From Notamacropus eugenii (Eukaryota; Chordata; Mammalia; Diprotodontia; Macropodidae), in the NCBI RefSeq assembly GCF_028372415.1, contig NC_092873.1, forward strand, positions 356,900,128 to 356,964,127: a stretch of 64,000 nt of DNA. Direction: 5' to 3'. The translations under genes and the position numbers were made by a program. Below, one piece after another: positions 10,720 through 21,581 of this stretch; within the stretch, counting starts at the first letter, position 1, and each line of letters begins with the position of its first letter. The notes beneath the pieces were generated by a model. The model was not told the DNA's origin, did no database searches, and saw only the letters and a program-made list of their open reading frames with translations.

Positions 10720-11350
10720 GCTTGGAACCAATCTTCCATGTCATTTCCCATCTACCATTTCCAAAACATCCCATCTGCACTCTGTCCATCATCCCTTTCT
10801 GCCTACCACCAGAACATTGGACTCCCACCCTGAAACAACCCTGCTCTTTACTAGATGAGCTTGTGCCTTATCTTGCCTAGAATATGAATATTTCTCATTT
10901 TCTGGTCACCATTTCCAAATGTCTCTTTCTAGCTCCTTCATCATGTGTTTTCTTTCTTCTATAATGTGGTGGGCATTGAAGTGGTGTAATGTCTAGAGTG
11001 TTGGGTCTAGAGTCAGAAAGATTCATTTTCCTGAGTTCAAATCTGACGTTAGACACTTTGTAGTTGTGTGACCCTGGGCAAGCTACTTAACCCTGTTTGC
11101 CTTAGTTTCCTCATCTGCAAAATGAGCTGGAGAAGGAAATGGTAAATTACTCCAGTATTTTTTGCTAAGAAAACCCCAAGCTGGAGTAGGACATGACTAT
11201 TGGACATGACTGAAAAAAGCCTGAACAATAACCAAAAACTAGAAGATAAGCCCTTTGAGGGCAGGGACCATCTTCCTTCTTGTATTTGTATCCCTTAGCA
11301 TAGTATCTGACGTTGTTGTTGTCAGCTTATAGTAAGTGGTAATAAATGCT
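10720..11350 (+). mobile_element. L2-like element split by a SINE
   Basis: 10720-10965 ('ccctgaaacaaccctgctct', 'ctagctccttcatcatgtg') and 11235-11350 ('ccctttgagggcagggacca', 'taaatgctgctg') are the two halves. A SINE sits between them. Confidence 0.65.
10970..11232 (+). mobile_element. CORE-SINE, near full length
   Basis: 'gtgtgaccctgggcaagcta', 'gagctggagaaggaaatgg', 'aagaaaaccccaagctggag', with the long marsupial 3' tail. Confidence 0.85.
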
Positions 11351-11639
11351 GCTGTCTTTCTGTATCTGTCACTTTGTCTCTGTCTCTCTTTCTTCTTTTC
11401 TTTCCCCTTCATTGAATGACTGCTTGTTGGGTATGTTGTCAAAGGAGATGTTTGTTCCCCTCTGGCATGATATGGGCTAGGTAGCCTTTAGGGAGCCTTC
11501 TGATAGACATGTTATGATTCTGAGGCCATATCTGTCCATTCATGCAAAGTTTAAGAAAGTGTCCCCCAAATTCATAGTCCTGTGGGGATGGATAGGGTCT
11601 TTGCTCTTAGCAAGGAGATGAGACATAAGCACTCTGAAG

Positions 11640-11785
11640 AGAGGAGTCTAGATTTATGGCTAGAAGAAGCCTGAGAGGTCATGCTTCTTTTCAGAGACAT
11701 AGAAGTGAGGTGACTTGTCCAAGGTCACACAAAGCCAATTACAGAGCCAAGGTTTGAAGCCAACGCCCCTGACTCTAAATACATT
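11640..11785 (-). mobile_element. MIR-like SINE
   Basis: 'gtgacttgtccaaggtcaca' and 'gccaaggtttgaagccaa'. Confidence 0.65.
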
Positions 11786-12300
11786 TTTAAAAATATTCTT
11801 ATTTTAAGTTTTAGTTCCAAATTTTATCCCTCCCTCCCTCCTTCTCTCCCTGAGATGGTAAGCAATCAGTTACAAGTTATTCAATTAGATAAAAAAATTT
11901 CTGTATTAATCATTTTGTACAAGAAGACTCAAATAAGAGAAAAAAATGAAGGGAAAAAGTGAAAAATAGCATACTTCAGTCTGTATTCAATCAGTATCAG
12001 TTTTTTCCTCAGGAGGCAGATAGTGTACTTCATCACGAATCCTTTGGAATTATGTCAGATCCCATTTCATACATATATGTTGAGTATTGATATGACTTCA
12101 TGGTCTATGGTAGCTTTCAGTAAGATATAGTTTCCTTTTTTATCTTTTAAAATTAGATTTATTTTTGCTTTTGCTTTTTCTGAGATCAGGATTGCTGGTC
12201 TTGTTTTCTTTGCATCCTCTGAAGCATAATAGATTCTCTCCAGCCCCTTACATTTACCCTGTGGGTATCTCTGTTAATACAACACACTTTTGACAACACT
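11786..12300 (-). mobile_element. L1 fragments (3' UTR, then an ORF2-like piece)
   Basis: 'ccctccttctctccctgag' then 'agcatacttcagtctgtatt' is the antisense marsupial L1 3' UTR. 12140-12300 ('gagatcaggattgctggtc', 'agcataatagattctctcc') resembles another L1 segment in antisense. 5'-truncated. Confidence 0.65.
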
Positions 12301-12499
12301 TTTCATGTTTTTAGCATAGTGATGATGCTTTTAATAGTATACAGACTGCATAAAAGGAAAAAGGTCTTCATTTACTGATGTGTATTGTAGGAGAAGGGGT
12401 ACCATACTTTATTGAATGACTTTATGGTGTTTTTCAATATTAATTAGTCTTCCCTACAGTAGCTGTTTCTCCTTTGAGTGAGTTGTAGACTTTATATCT

Positions 12500-12662
12500 T
12501 AGACTTGGGTTTGAATCTTGACTCAATCGCTAACCAGATGTATAACCTTGGGAAAGTTGTTTTTACTCCTCAAGCCTCAGTTTCTTCATCTGTAAAATGG
12601 GAGAGTTGCACTTGATTTCTGAAATCCCTTCCAGGTCTGATGTTCTGTAATTTTGTGATTTT
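12500..12662 (+). mobile_element. MIR-like SINE
   Basis: 'agacttgggtttgaatcttg', 'cctcagtttcttcatctg', 'tgatttctgaaatcccttcc'. Confidence 0.75.
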
Positions 12663-12884
12663 TAGGACAACTCACTTCTAAAAAAGCATCCGGAAGCACT
12701 GGATCAAGGTATAAGTGACAAGAATCCTGTTTACTATCACTTTAAACTGTGGATTCCAGATGGAACATGGATAAGATGTGAGTCAGTGAGAAGCATTGTA
12801 AACTACGGGATGTTCCTCTTTATGTTTTTACTGTCTAGTGCCTACATGGTCAGTGGATAGTTTCAGATGTATATCTCTCCTGTG

Positions 12885-12975
12885 ACTATAGATTACAAAT
12901 TCCTTGACAGTAAATTCATTTCCAAATGCCTCACAGCACTACTGCGCATGGATAAATGCTTCAATAAATATTAGC
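12885..12975 (+). mobile_element. L2 3' tail scrap
   Basis: 'tacaaattccttgacag' and 'gcttcaataaatattagc'. Confidence 0.5.
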
Positions 12976-12994
12976 TAAATTATTTTTTTATTAA

Positions 12995-13245
12995 AAATGT
13001 CCCTTTTACATAGTGCTTTAAGATTTACAAAGTGTTTTACAAATATTGTCTTATTTGAGCCTCACAACAACCCTTGAAGTAGATACTATTATTATCCCCA
13101 TTTTACAGACGAGGAAACCGACAGACAGAAGTTAAATCACTTGCCTAGGGTCGCTCAGCTACTAAGTGTTTGAGGCCACATTTGAACTCAGGTCTTTCTA
13201 ATTCAAAGGTAGAATTTATCTATTATAACATATAGCTGCCTCCTA
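12995..13245 (-). mobile_element. MIR-like composite SINE
   Basis: 'agtgctttaagatttacaaa', 'actattattatccccatttt', 'gcctagggtcgctcagctac'. Confidence 0.8.
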
Positions 13246-13558
13246 GGTATTCCAAGAGTACCAACTGCTTAGTACTAGTTTTATGACAGCTCAGGGGGAT
13301 TAAAATAGTCTAACCTGATTATGTGCAGATAGAAAGGCTGACTGAATCAGTTAGGAAGAGATTGATGTCTTTAACTTTATAAATATCACCAATAGTCTCA
13401 AGTAACTTTTATTTTGAAAACTCATTAGTGTAGTTTGAATGTTACAGATTTATATATTCCCATTTTTCATTTTTTGATACAGAGCATTTAAAAGTAAAAT
13501 TGAAAATGAGAGATGAAAATGGAAAATGTATGATTTCCAAAAGACTCCTTCACTTTTT

Positions 13559-13768
13559 TCTCCTCTCCATTCCTTTCTCCTTCCTTCATTCCTTCCTTTT
13601 CTTTCTCCTTCTTTCCTCCCTTCCCTCCTTTCTCCCTTTCTTCCCTCTTTCCTTCCCCTATCTCTTCTTCCTTCTCTCCCTTTTCATTTCTTCCTTCCTT
13701 CCTTCCTTCCTTCCTTCCTTCCTTCCTTCCTTCCTTCCTTCCTTCCTTCCTTCCTTCCTTCCTCTCTC
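13559..13768. repeat. Polypyrimidine (CCTT)n microsatellite
   Basis: Mixed CT-rich sequence becoming uninterrupted CCTT units over about 13689-13762. It makes false open frames on both strands. Confidence 0.95.
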
Positions 13769-13829
13769 TTCTCTTTCAGAAGATTTATTTATTCTTTTTG
13801 TCCTTACATTGTTATCACTTCCCTTTGAA

Positions 13830-14683
13830 TGGAAAAGATGGGATGGCCACATCGCAAGTAAGGGATAACCAATGAACAGCTTGTGTACTTCATTGGAATC
13901 CTTATGATGTCAAAAGAACTAAAGAAAAGCCCCTAATAGTGGTGAACTTATGGAAGAACATAGGCAAGAGATACATGAAATTCATCATTGGAAGGAATAC
14001 TTACATTAATGAGATTATACATTCATTGGAATTTTAGACTAACAACTAATTCTCTTCTCTACCTCCCTTCCCAATAGAACAACCACAATTTTAACAAAAT
14101 ATTTTTAAGCAAATCAAGCCAAGATATTGGCTCTTTGACAATGTATAACTCATTCTGTACCTATAGTCCACCACCTCTTTGTTGAGGAGAGGGAAGCATG
14201 CTTCAACTTTATTCCTCTGGAGTTCTGATGAGACAATGGTTTCTTCTGAAAATAATTCAGCTCACAGAGATCATTCTCCTTTTGTTTCTTCTTTTGTTCA
14301 GTTTGATTGGTAAGGTCAAAATAACCCCTCCTCCGAGTAATAGAAAGTTCTTCAGATGTTAAATTATAGAAGTAACTTGGTTGTTGGAATTAGTAGAAAA
14401 AATGAACATTTAAAACTAAGACTGAAAAGTTATGCATGGTGATTTTGGATTTGCAATTTTAAATAATTTTAAATTTTGAAACTTTTTTTGAAGGAAATTT
14501 TCTTTAGATTTCCAAATCTGAAAGGTGTTAAGGTGTTGCTTTAAGCTAAAGATTTCTACTGATGTCATCAGAAAGTGTAATTCTGCTGAGTATATTTATG
14601 GAAGTATGATGCCTAGGTTAATAGGCTTTGGATAATTATGGCTTGGAATGATGAGGCAACACATAGTTTGGGAGGCATGGGTG
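13830..14683. other. Intergenic, nothing recognised
   Basis: AT-rich; no gene or clear repeat seen beyond the possible end of the KRTAP3 copy 3 transcript. Confidence 0.4.
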
Positions 14684-14689
14684 TTTATT
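14684..14689 (-). terminator. Candidate poly(A) signal of KRTAP3 copy 3
   Basis: AATAAA on the minus strand about 335 nt after the stop, the spacing seen in the other KRTAP3 copies. A second AATAAA at 14865-14870 lies nearer the stop, before an L1 tail. Which one is used cannot be told from sequence. Confidence 0.4.
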
Positions 14690-14714
14690 TGCTTTTTAAA
14701 TATGGAAGGGCTTA

Positions 14715-14840
14715 GTGGCATTTTCTATTTTTTTAATTTTATTTTTTCAATAAAGCACTTATCTTTTTTCCTTCCCACCTCCTCCCGACTCCCCAAAAGA
14801 AAAAAAAAATCCTTGTAACAGCTATGCATAGTCATATTCT
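14715..14840 (-). mobile_element. L1 3' tail
   Basis: 'ttccttcccacctcctccc', a short A run, then 'cttgtaacagctatgcatag', the antisense marsupial L1 3' end. It lies inside the possible 3' UTR of KRTAP3 copy 3. Confidence 0.65.
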
Positions 14841-15022
14841 TAGCGATACTTTCCATTTTCCATTTTTATTTTCAGGTATTTTAAAGCATATTTAGAAAAT
14901 TTTTCATAAACTTTAATGTCCAAGTGCTGAATGGTTTCTTTGAGGGGATTCAACCATTTGCTAAATTGACCTTAGCAAGGGTCCCCAGAGTCATGATGGT
15001 AAGCTTTTAAAAAAATGACTCC

Positions 15023-15325
15023 CTAGCAGCAATATGGTCCACACGTACAGGGCTGAAGACATGTGGTCACTGAGATGCCACACAGATTGGGGACGGGATG
15101 GCAGGAATTGAGCAGCCAACATGTTGGCACATAGGAATCGGGCACACAGCAGGGGGGAGGGCAGCAGTAACAGCAAGTGGGCTGGAGAAGGCTGATCTCA
15201 TGGGGACAGGTGCTGGGCAGGCAGACTCCACACCGGCAGCATTTGTCTGAAGAACAGATGGTGGTGGCTGGACCTGTGGGGATGCTGCAGCAGCAACACT
15301 GGAGGCAGGTTCCATTACAAGACAT
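15023..15325 (-). CDS. KRTAP3: Keratin-associated protein 3 (KRTAP3-1-like), copy 3
   Basis: Complete single-exon gene, 100 residues. It has the KAP3 core, here [16 protein letters not shown], followed by [14 protein letters not shown] and EISLLQP. The latter is the human KRTAP3-1 signature, where the 3-2/3-3 type has TVWLLEP. The mid-region [10 protein letters not shown] also follows KRTAP3-1. The N-terminus ([14 protein letters not shown]) and C-terminus (CTCGPYCC) are richer in cysteine than in the other copies. ATG has A at -3 and lies about 110 bp from a TATA box; stop is TAG. It is the most diverged of the four KRTAP3 copies. The role is inferred from the family: cortex matrix protein bound to keratin by disulfides. 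Confidence 0.95.
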   Translation of the reverse strand: MSCNGTCLQCCCCSIPTGPATTICSSDKCCRCGVCLPSTCPHEISLLQPTCCYCCPPPCCVPDSYVPTCWLLNSCHPVPNLCGISVTTCLQPCTCGPYCC

Positions 15326-15430
15326 GGTGTCAGTAGTTGGAGCTTCTTGGTGGCAAAGGAAGATGACGGCTAAGGCATAAGGTCAGCAAGCTTGGACAGG
15401 TGCTCCTGTGTCCAGGTGGCCTCTGGATCT

Positions 15431-15438
15431 TTTATATA
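15431..15438 (-). promoter_or_regulatory. TATA box of KRTAP3 copy 3
   Basis: TATATAAA on the minus strand, about 106 bp upstream of the ATG, somewhat further than in the other copies. Confidence 0.75.
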
Positions 15439-15569
15439 CCTTCCTACCGCACTGAGCCTTTCCTCAAAACTGAAGGATTCTTCCTTGTTGTTGTTTGTAT
15501 CTTTTCACACGTGCATAACTTGTTAGTTTATTTTTTTCTAGGAGGGTTAAAAGTAGGAGCATGTTGCTA

Positions 15570-15775
15570 CGAGTAGGACCCAGTACGGTACAATAGATGG
15601 GGCACTGGGTTTAGGATCTAGAATCAACGCTGATTTTACACATTGCAAGGGAGCTAAGTGAATTTGAACCTTTTGCTTTACTTCTCATAAAACCCATTTT
15701 ATAAATGGAGAAACTGAGGCCTGAGGAGAGTAAGTGACTTGCTTAGGGTCACACAAGTTGAGGTTGGACTGGATC
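15570..15775. mobile_element. Worn SINE (+) followed by MIR-like SINE (-)
   Basis: 15570-15680 'gtacaatagatggggcactg' (plus). 15680-15775 'aatggagaaactgaggcctg' and 'cttgcttagggtcacacaag' (minus). Confidence 0.6.
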
Positions 15776-15779
15776 AGAG

Positions 15780-15900
15780 ATTTTTAACCTGAGGTCCATG
15801 AAACCCCCAGGGGTCTTTGGATAGATTTCAAAGAGTCTGTGAACTTGGATAAGAAAAAAAAAATACATCTTTTCATTATAATTGCTTTTCTTTGTAAGCT
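15780..15900 (+). mobile_element. Old DNA-transposon-like repeat
   Basis: 'tttttaacctgaggtccatg' opens a repeat whose opposite-strand forms occur at 27895-28075 and 58823-59025. The ends look like short inverted repeats ('ttcttaacc'). Family not named. Confidence 0.45.
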
Positions 15901-16109
15901 CTGACATCAGGAGGGATGTTGACTCCCGATGTCAGTTTCCTCACCTAGAAGTAGAGAGGGCTGAACAAGATTGTCTCCAAACCTTCTTAGCACTTTAAAA
16001 TCTTATAACTGGACTATTTCTATGAAAAAAGACTTTTCTGATTAGAAGAAAAATTTTGTTCAGATAAGTAAGCCTGTGATTTTATTGGTATCTAGAATCC
16101 ATGTGTCTG

Positions 16110-16250
16110 CACTCCTAGTCAATGAATGATTGAAAAAGGTATTAAATAGGTAACAACTATGTGCCAGACACTATAGTAAGCACTGGGAAAATAATGAAAA
16201 GTGAGACAGTCTCTTCTCTTCAAGAACTCACATTTTAACTATTAAATTAC
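16110..16250 (+). mobile_element. L3-type repeat fragment
   Basis: 'aactatgtgccagacactat' and 'tcttcaagaactcacatttt'. Confidence 0.6.
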
Positions 16251-16264
16251 AGATGAGTTTTAGG

Positions 16265-16492
16265 GAGTTACCTAGAGGTCTAAAGTTGGGAAAACGAGTT
16301 AAAATTCAGCCTTGAACACTTACTACCTGTGTGACCCTGAGCAAGTCCCTTAATTCTGTTTGCCTCAGTTTCCTCATTTGTCAAATGAGCTGGAGAAGGA
16401 AATGATAAACTACTCCAGTATTTTTTGCCAAGAAAACCCCAAATGAGGTCACGAAGAGTCAGATATGACTGAAATGATTGAACAATAATAGC
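16265..16492 (+). mobile_element. CORE-SINE
   Basis: 'cctgtgtgaccctgagcaag', 'agctggagaaggaaatgata', 'ccaagaaaaccccaaatgag'. Confidence 0.85.
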
Positions 16493-16544
16493 AGTATGGT
16501 AGCCATGACAATGGTTCTCTTTCACAAATTGAATTCTAGAGAGA

Positions 16545-16830
16545 GGATGGTGCAGGATTCCTCACTTTTTGCCCAGGCCCTGTCACTCATTTGTTCTATG
16601 ACCTTGGAAATGCCTCTGTATCTCCCTTGTCCTTAGCTTCCTCCTCTGGAGAATGAGAGGGTTGGGGCATGATATCACCTGATCTCTGATAGTTTTTCAT
16701 AAACTGCACAGGCAGGGGCCTACATCATTTTCTAATACCCTAAGTTGCAGGGAAGTTGTTGATATGATTCAGTGGAGGAGTGTTTGTATGCTAGGGAGAT
16801 CCCCAACGCTGATGAAATCATCGGATCAGA
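16545..16830 (+). mobile_element. MIR-like SINE and composite SINE tail
   Basis: 16545-16700 has 'ctatgaccttggaaatgcc' and 'gcttcctcctctggagaatg'. 16735-16830 has 'taagttgcagggaagttg' and 'gatgaaatcatcggatcag'. Confidence 0.55.
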
Positions 16831-17118
16831 CCAAAACAAAAATCGTTTTCGTAACTCACCCTCATTAAACTACTTAAAGCATGGATGTAGGAGAGTAACA
16901 AATACTCTAGGATGTCTTGAGAAAATGGAAGTTGGGAAAGAACTTCAGACTTATTAAGTCCTCATAGTTTAATAATTATGCAACTTGCTTTGATATGAAA
17001 AGAAACATGTGGATGACATCGCCTTATGCCTTAATTAAATATGAAATACTTAAAAACTTTTTATAAAGAAACAGACTTGGTGTTTCAGAAATTTCTGTAT
17101 TTTTTCCTTTAAAAATTT

Positions 17119-17250
17119 GCTTTGGGGGAGCCATCTAAATAGTGCAGTGAATAGAGCACAGAGGAGTCAGGAGGACCTCAGACACTTAACACTTACTATC
17201 CTGGTGACCTTGGGCAAGTTTAACCCCCATTGTCTTGACTCTGGTCTCCA
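17119..17250 (+). mobile_element. Short marsupial SINE (WSINE-like)
   Basis: 'agtgcagtgaatagagcaca', 'agtcaggaggacctcagaca', 'cttgggcaagtttaaccccc'. Shorter type without the long 3' tail. Confidence 0.7.
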
Positions 17251-17944
17251 AAAAAACCTGTTTTGCTCATTGCATACATTGTCATTCTCTGTTGATGAAA
17301 GTGCTAATTTTACCAAATTCCTTAAAAAATATTTTTGAAAGATTATTTATTTATAGAGGATGGATCTCTGGATAGCAAAGTGAGGAGGGATATATTTGGA
17401 AAAAAGATGATGCAAGAACCAAAGGTGTCTATACAGTTTACAAATTGAAGAAAGACTCTTGTATTTCCATTTAATTTTTAAAAATCATTCCAGTCCTTTG
17501 GTTAATCTACGTAACTTCTTCAGGACCCTCAGCATTTATAGAGCCGATCAATTACATACATGCCCAGAATGGTTTATCCACTGTCATTAAGACAAAGGAC
17601 CAAAAAAAAAACAAAAAAAACCAAACAATTTTTATTTTATAAGTGAAGTCAAAACAGAACTCTGATTCATAAATTTACAGATTTCTCTTTCCCCTTCTGA
17701 ACATTTGCTTGGTCTTTAGCTAGAGCACTTAGATTGAATGACTGAGGATGAACTTGTCAGGGCTAGAGTGAGGACTGCTATGTAAATATCAAGGATATAA
17801 TGTAGAAAAATAATAAGGAATAGCATTAAATAGTATACAGTTTTCCTTGAGTAAGGAAGGAAAATATACTGATGACATTTCTTCACAGCTGTCCTTTCTT
17901 TGCTTTTAGAGCTTATATCACACTATCTTTCCAGTAGTACTACA
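17251..17944. other. Intergenic, nothing recognised
   Basis: AT-rich, with an A-rich run near 17601-17620. No gene seen. Confidence 0.4.
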
Positions 17945-18192
17945 CTTCCAGTATCCATGAGTCACTGAGGAAGTATAGTAGATAGAGTGCCAGATTAGAA
18001 ATCAGGAAGAACTAACTAGGCTCATATCCTGCCTGAGGTCCTGGGGGAGTTCTCCTACCCTCAGTGTCTTCATCTGTAAAATGGGTACAATAATAGCAAT
18101 TTCCTCTTGGGGTTGTTGTGAGGATCAAATATTTATAAAGCATCTTTCAAATCTTAAAGAACTGTAAAAATGTTAACCATTATTATTATCAC
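17945..18192 (+). mobile_element. MIR-like SINE, near full length
   Basis: 'agtatagtagatagagtgcc', 'cttcatctgtaaaatgggta', 'ggttgttgtgaggatcaaat', ending 'ccattattattatc'. Confidence 0.8.
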
Positions 18193-18194
18193 AG

Positions 18195-18320
18195 TGAATA
18201 ACTGTGATAGCCTCCTAACTGGTTCTTCTGCTTCTCATGTCTCCCCTTTCTTATCTATCCTGCACAAACTTCTGACAAATTAATTTTCCTAAAGTACAGA
18301 TCTGATAACAGTAACTGTCT
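18195..18320 (+). mobile_element. L2 fragment
   Basis: 'agcctcctaactggttcttc' and 'cctaaagtacagatctgata'. Confidence 0.65.
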
Positions 18321-18359
18321 GTCTTACTTATTATACATCCCATGTGAGTCTTTTGGTAA

Positions 18360-18780
18360 AAAGATACTTTGGGAATTATTATCCCTTCTTTTCAGGTGAG
18401 GAAACCCAGACTCAAAGAGGTTGTGATTTGCTCGTAATTACTCAGCTGATGGAGGCTGCTAGGTGGCGCCATAGATAGAGTGCTGGAGTCAGGAAGACAA
18501 GTCCAGCTTCAGACACTTACTAGCTCTCTTACTACTTACTACCCTGGGCAAGTCACTTAATTTCTGTTTACTTCAATCCACTGGAAAAAGAAATGGCAAA
18601 CTACTCCAGTATCTTGGCCAAGAAAACCACATTGACAGTATTGGCATTATGGTCCATTGTGTCATGAAAAATTGGACACAACTGAGCAATGAAAACCCAG
18701 CTAATAAATGCCAAGTGTGGGCTTTGAACTCGTGGTTTTCTGATTTTAAGTTTATTGTGCTATCTACCATGTCACAATGT
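18360..18780 (-). mobile_element. MIR-like SINE split by a younger SINE
   Basis: 18360-18452 ('caggtgaggaaacccagact') and 18700-18780 ('gggctttgaactcgtggttt') are the two halves. A plus-strand CORE-SINE lies between them. Confidence 0.7.
18453..18697 (+). mobile_element. CORE-SINE inserted in a MIR
   Basis: 'ggctgctaggtggcgccata', 'ccctgggcaagtcacttaat', 'ggacacaactgagcaatg'. Flanking 'cagctgat' and 'cagctaat' may be a target duplication. Confidence 0.85.
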
Positions 18781-18892
18781 CTCTCTGATCATAGAACGTA
18801 GAATGTCAGAGCTACTTCTTCTGGTGGGTGAGAACTGAAAACTAAGGGTGGGAGCTGCCAATCAATTATAAGCTTATGGCTAAGGCATTATA

Positions 18893-19265
18893 GCATATAA
18901 ATGTGATGGAATATACTTTTGCTGCAAGAGATAACAAAAGGAATGTTATCTAAACTGCTGTGGCACACATGGGGCAATATCAGGGAGAACAATTTATACA
19001 CTAACAACAAACACTTTGAAAGACAACTTTGATTCATGCAACGACCAACCATGATTCCAGATCAGTGATGAAGAATGTTGTTCACCCTCCGGCAGGTTGT
19101 GGTCCAATATGCAGAATCAGGCACAGGCATGGCACATAAGGGAATTTGTCTTGCTTGACTGTGTATATTTGTCACAAGGATTTTGTTTTTGTTTTTCTGT
19201 TTTTCCAATGGGGGAGGGAGATGTAGGACAGAGAGACAAAAATGTTAATTAAAAATGACTAAAAA
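18893..19265 (+). mobile_element. L1 3' end
   Basis: 'aatttatacactaacaacaa', 'gcaacgaccaaccatgattc', 'cttgcttgactgtgtatatt' and a T-rich end. The same tail type starts at 63790. Confidence 0.65.
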
Positions 19266-19267
19266 GA

Positions 19268-19675
19268 CTTTTAGAGCTGTATTATAGATTAGAGCTATAA
19301 GGGATTGTAAAGATCATTTCATCCAATATTTTTCTTTTATAGAAGAAACTGTCAGAGAGGTTATATTACTCGCCCAGGGTCATAGAAATAATCAGAGAAA
19401 GAGCTGTATTGGTGTTTAGTACAGTGGCTGGCATATAATAGGTACTTAATAAATGCTAATTGACAGATTAACACCCTCCACCCCCCCCACACACTTCATC
19501 TGCCCTTTCAACTTGGTGCAATGGAAAGAACATTGACTTTGGAGTCAAAGGACCTGAATTCAAATTCCATCTCTGTTACTAACTACTTATAGCTAAGACT
19601 TAGTATGTCTGGGCTTCAGTTTCCTTACTAATAAAATGAAAGAGTTGGACTAGATAACCTCTAATATACCAGATC
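19268..19675. mobile_element. MIR-like (-), L2 tail (+), MIR-like (+)
   Basis: 19268-19410 antisense MIR ('actcgcccagggtcatag'). 19410-19470 L2 tail ('ataggtacttaataaatgc'). 19505-19675 sense SINE ('ttggagtcaaaggacctgaa'). Confidence 0.65.
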
Positions 19676-19689
19676 TATTTTCCTGGGCC

Positions 19690-21005
19690 TCCAATGTCTT
19701 GCAGAATGAACCTCTACCACCCATCTCTCTTCTACCATTCTATTATTATTTCATACTACTGCCCCTTATGATTCAACCAGAATACATAATACACACCTCA
19801 CACTTCCTATTTCTTTCCCTTTATTTTCTTTGCCTTTTGAACTGCCAAGCCTTCAAACTGTACTGTAGAGAGTACAACTCTGAGGGGCTGACCACATTGT
19901 TTGAATGCCATAAAGACTTTTTGCCTAAAAAACTATTTTGCAGAGAACTCACATAAGGCAAATGCTCACATGGAAGTCAGAAGAAGTGGTACAAGGACAC
20001 TCTCAAGGTCTCTCTGAAGAACTTTGGAGTTGATTGTGAGTCATGGGAAACACTGGCACAAGACAGTCCAGCACATTTTGCCCTCGTCAAAAAAGATGCT
20101 GTTCTCTATGAGCAAAGTAGAATTGTGATAGCTCAAGAGAAGCATGACATATGCAAAGTTAGAGACATCTTTCTCCAAATGTTCATGTGGACTATTTGTT
20201 CCTGACCTGTGGTGGAGCCTTCTGAACTCATAATGGTCTGATCAACCACAATCAGACACACTGTACCTTCACTCCAACATGGTGACATCATTTTGGTCTT
20301 CTTCAAGAATGAAGGACAACAACCAACCAACCAGCCAAACAACCTAAAATACTTTATGCACTTTGGTGCAGGCCTTATCATCTCATTTTCGTACTATAGC
20401 TTGCTGGTTGATCTCTTTGCCTCAAGTCTCTCCCCACTCCAGTCTATCCTCCACTCATTTGACAAATTGATCTTTCTAAAGCACATGCCTGATCATGTCA
20501 CTGTCTCTATTTAGTAAACTCTAGTGGCTCTCATGACCTACAGGATCAAATATAGAATCCTCTATTGGCTTTTAATGCCTTTCATAACCTATAATCCCAC
20601 TCTTTTTACAACTTACATTCCTCCCCTACCCCACAACCACCACCATGGCATTCTGAGATTCAAAGACACTAGCATTTCTGCTGTTCCTCACACATGACAA
20701 TCCATGTCTAGATTCTGAGTCTTTTCACTGGATCTCCCCTAGCCTGAAACTCATTTTCTCCTCCTGGCTTCCCCAGCATCTTCTGGTTCCAACTAATATC
20801 CTGTTTGAAATAAACCTTTCTCAGTACTCCTTAATCTAGGGTCCTTCCCTCTAAGTTATCTCCAACTTACTCTGTTTGTATCATATAGTGGTTTGCATCT
20901 TTTCTCCCCCATTGTACTATGAGCTCCATGAAGACAGGAATAATCATTTGCTCTCCCAGTACCTGGCCAATAGTAGGCACTTAAATGCTTGTTGACTTGA
21001 CAAAT
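19690..21005 (+). mobile_element. L2 element split by an RTE-like insert
   Basis: The L2 parts are 19690-19850 and 20345-21005 ('cctcaagtctctccccactc', 'tctttctaaagcacatgcct', 'agtaggcacttaaatgcttg'). The later part is the second clearest L2 here. An RTE-like piece lies inside. Confidence 0.75.
19860..20330 (+). mobile_element. RTE-like LINE 3' end
   Basis: Reads in sense as a LINE ORF end with ESWETLAQD and LYEQSRIVIAQEK, then the terminus 'cttcaagaatgaaggacaac'. Homologous to 495-1215 and 59758-60250. Confidence 0.7.
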
Positions 21006-21039
21006 AGAATTCCATCTGCTCTCTCCATCAGACTGCAAT

Positions 21040-21125
21040 ACGATTGATTCAAGTCAATTCAGCTGTATAACCTTTTATTAAATGACTGCTGTATGCCCTC
21101 CTGGCACTGTGCAAAACATTTAGAC
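21040..21125 (+). mobile_element. L3-type repeat fragment
   Basis: 'ccttttattaaatgactgct' and 'ctggcactgtgcaaaac'. Confidence 0.55.
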
Positions 21126-21294
21126 ATGTGAAATTCAAGGGCTAAACTGCACCTTCGTGGGTTAACACCTATGGAGTTCATACAAAGAGATATCCAGCAT
21201 CTGAATTAAACATTCCACATTCTTTTTCAAAGGAGAAACATTGAACCAAATGAAAAGTCACAATAGTCACATTTGCTAAGCCAGGAAAATGAAG

Positions 21295-21300
21295 TTTATT
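21295..21300 (-). terminator. Poly(A) signal of KRTAP3 copy 4
   Basis: AATAAA on the minus strand, about 285 nt after the stop, context 'gaagtttattagctcatg'. Confidence 0.7.
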
Positions 21301-21581
21301 AGCTCATGAACAGCAGAATTCTGTTCATATACCACCCCAAAGCAATAAGTTAGCATTAGAAAGAGACAGATCTCCCAACCTCCCATGAGTGTGGAAGGAT
21401 GGATAGGTACTCTTGTGGAATGAAGATGTAGGACAGCTTTATGGAAACATTGTCCAACATTAGAAGTTGATTCTTCTCAAATCCTTCTGCAGGGAGCATA
21501 GAGTTGGCAGAGGTTAATGTTGGAAGCCAGGGAATACTTCGGGGTCTGGACAGCCTGGTCACAGGAGGGTGGAGTCTTAGA

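Noticed and set aside
13500-13868. Frames of 122 and 100 residues
   Set aside because: Products of the (CCTT)n tract, with no conserved ends.
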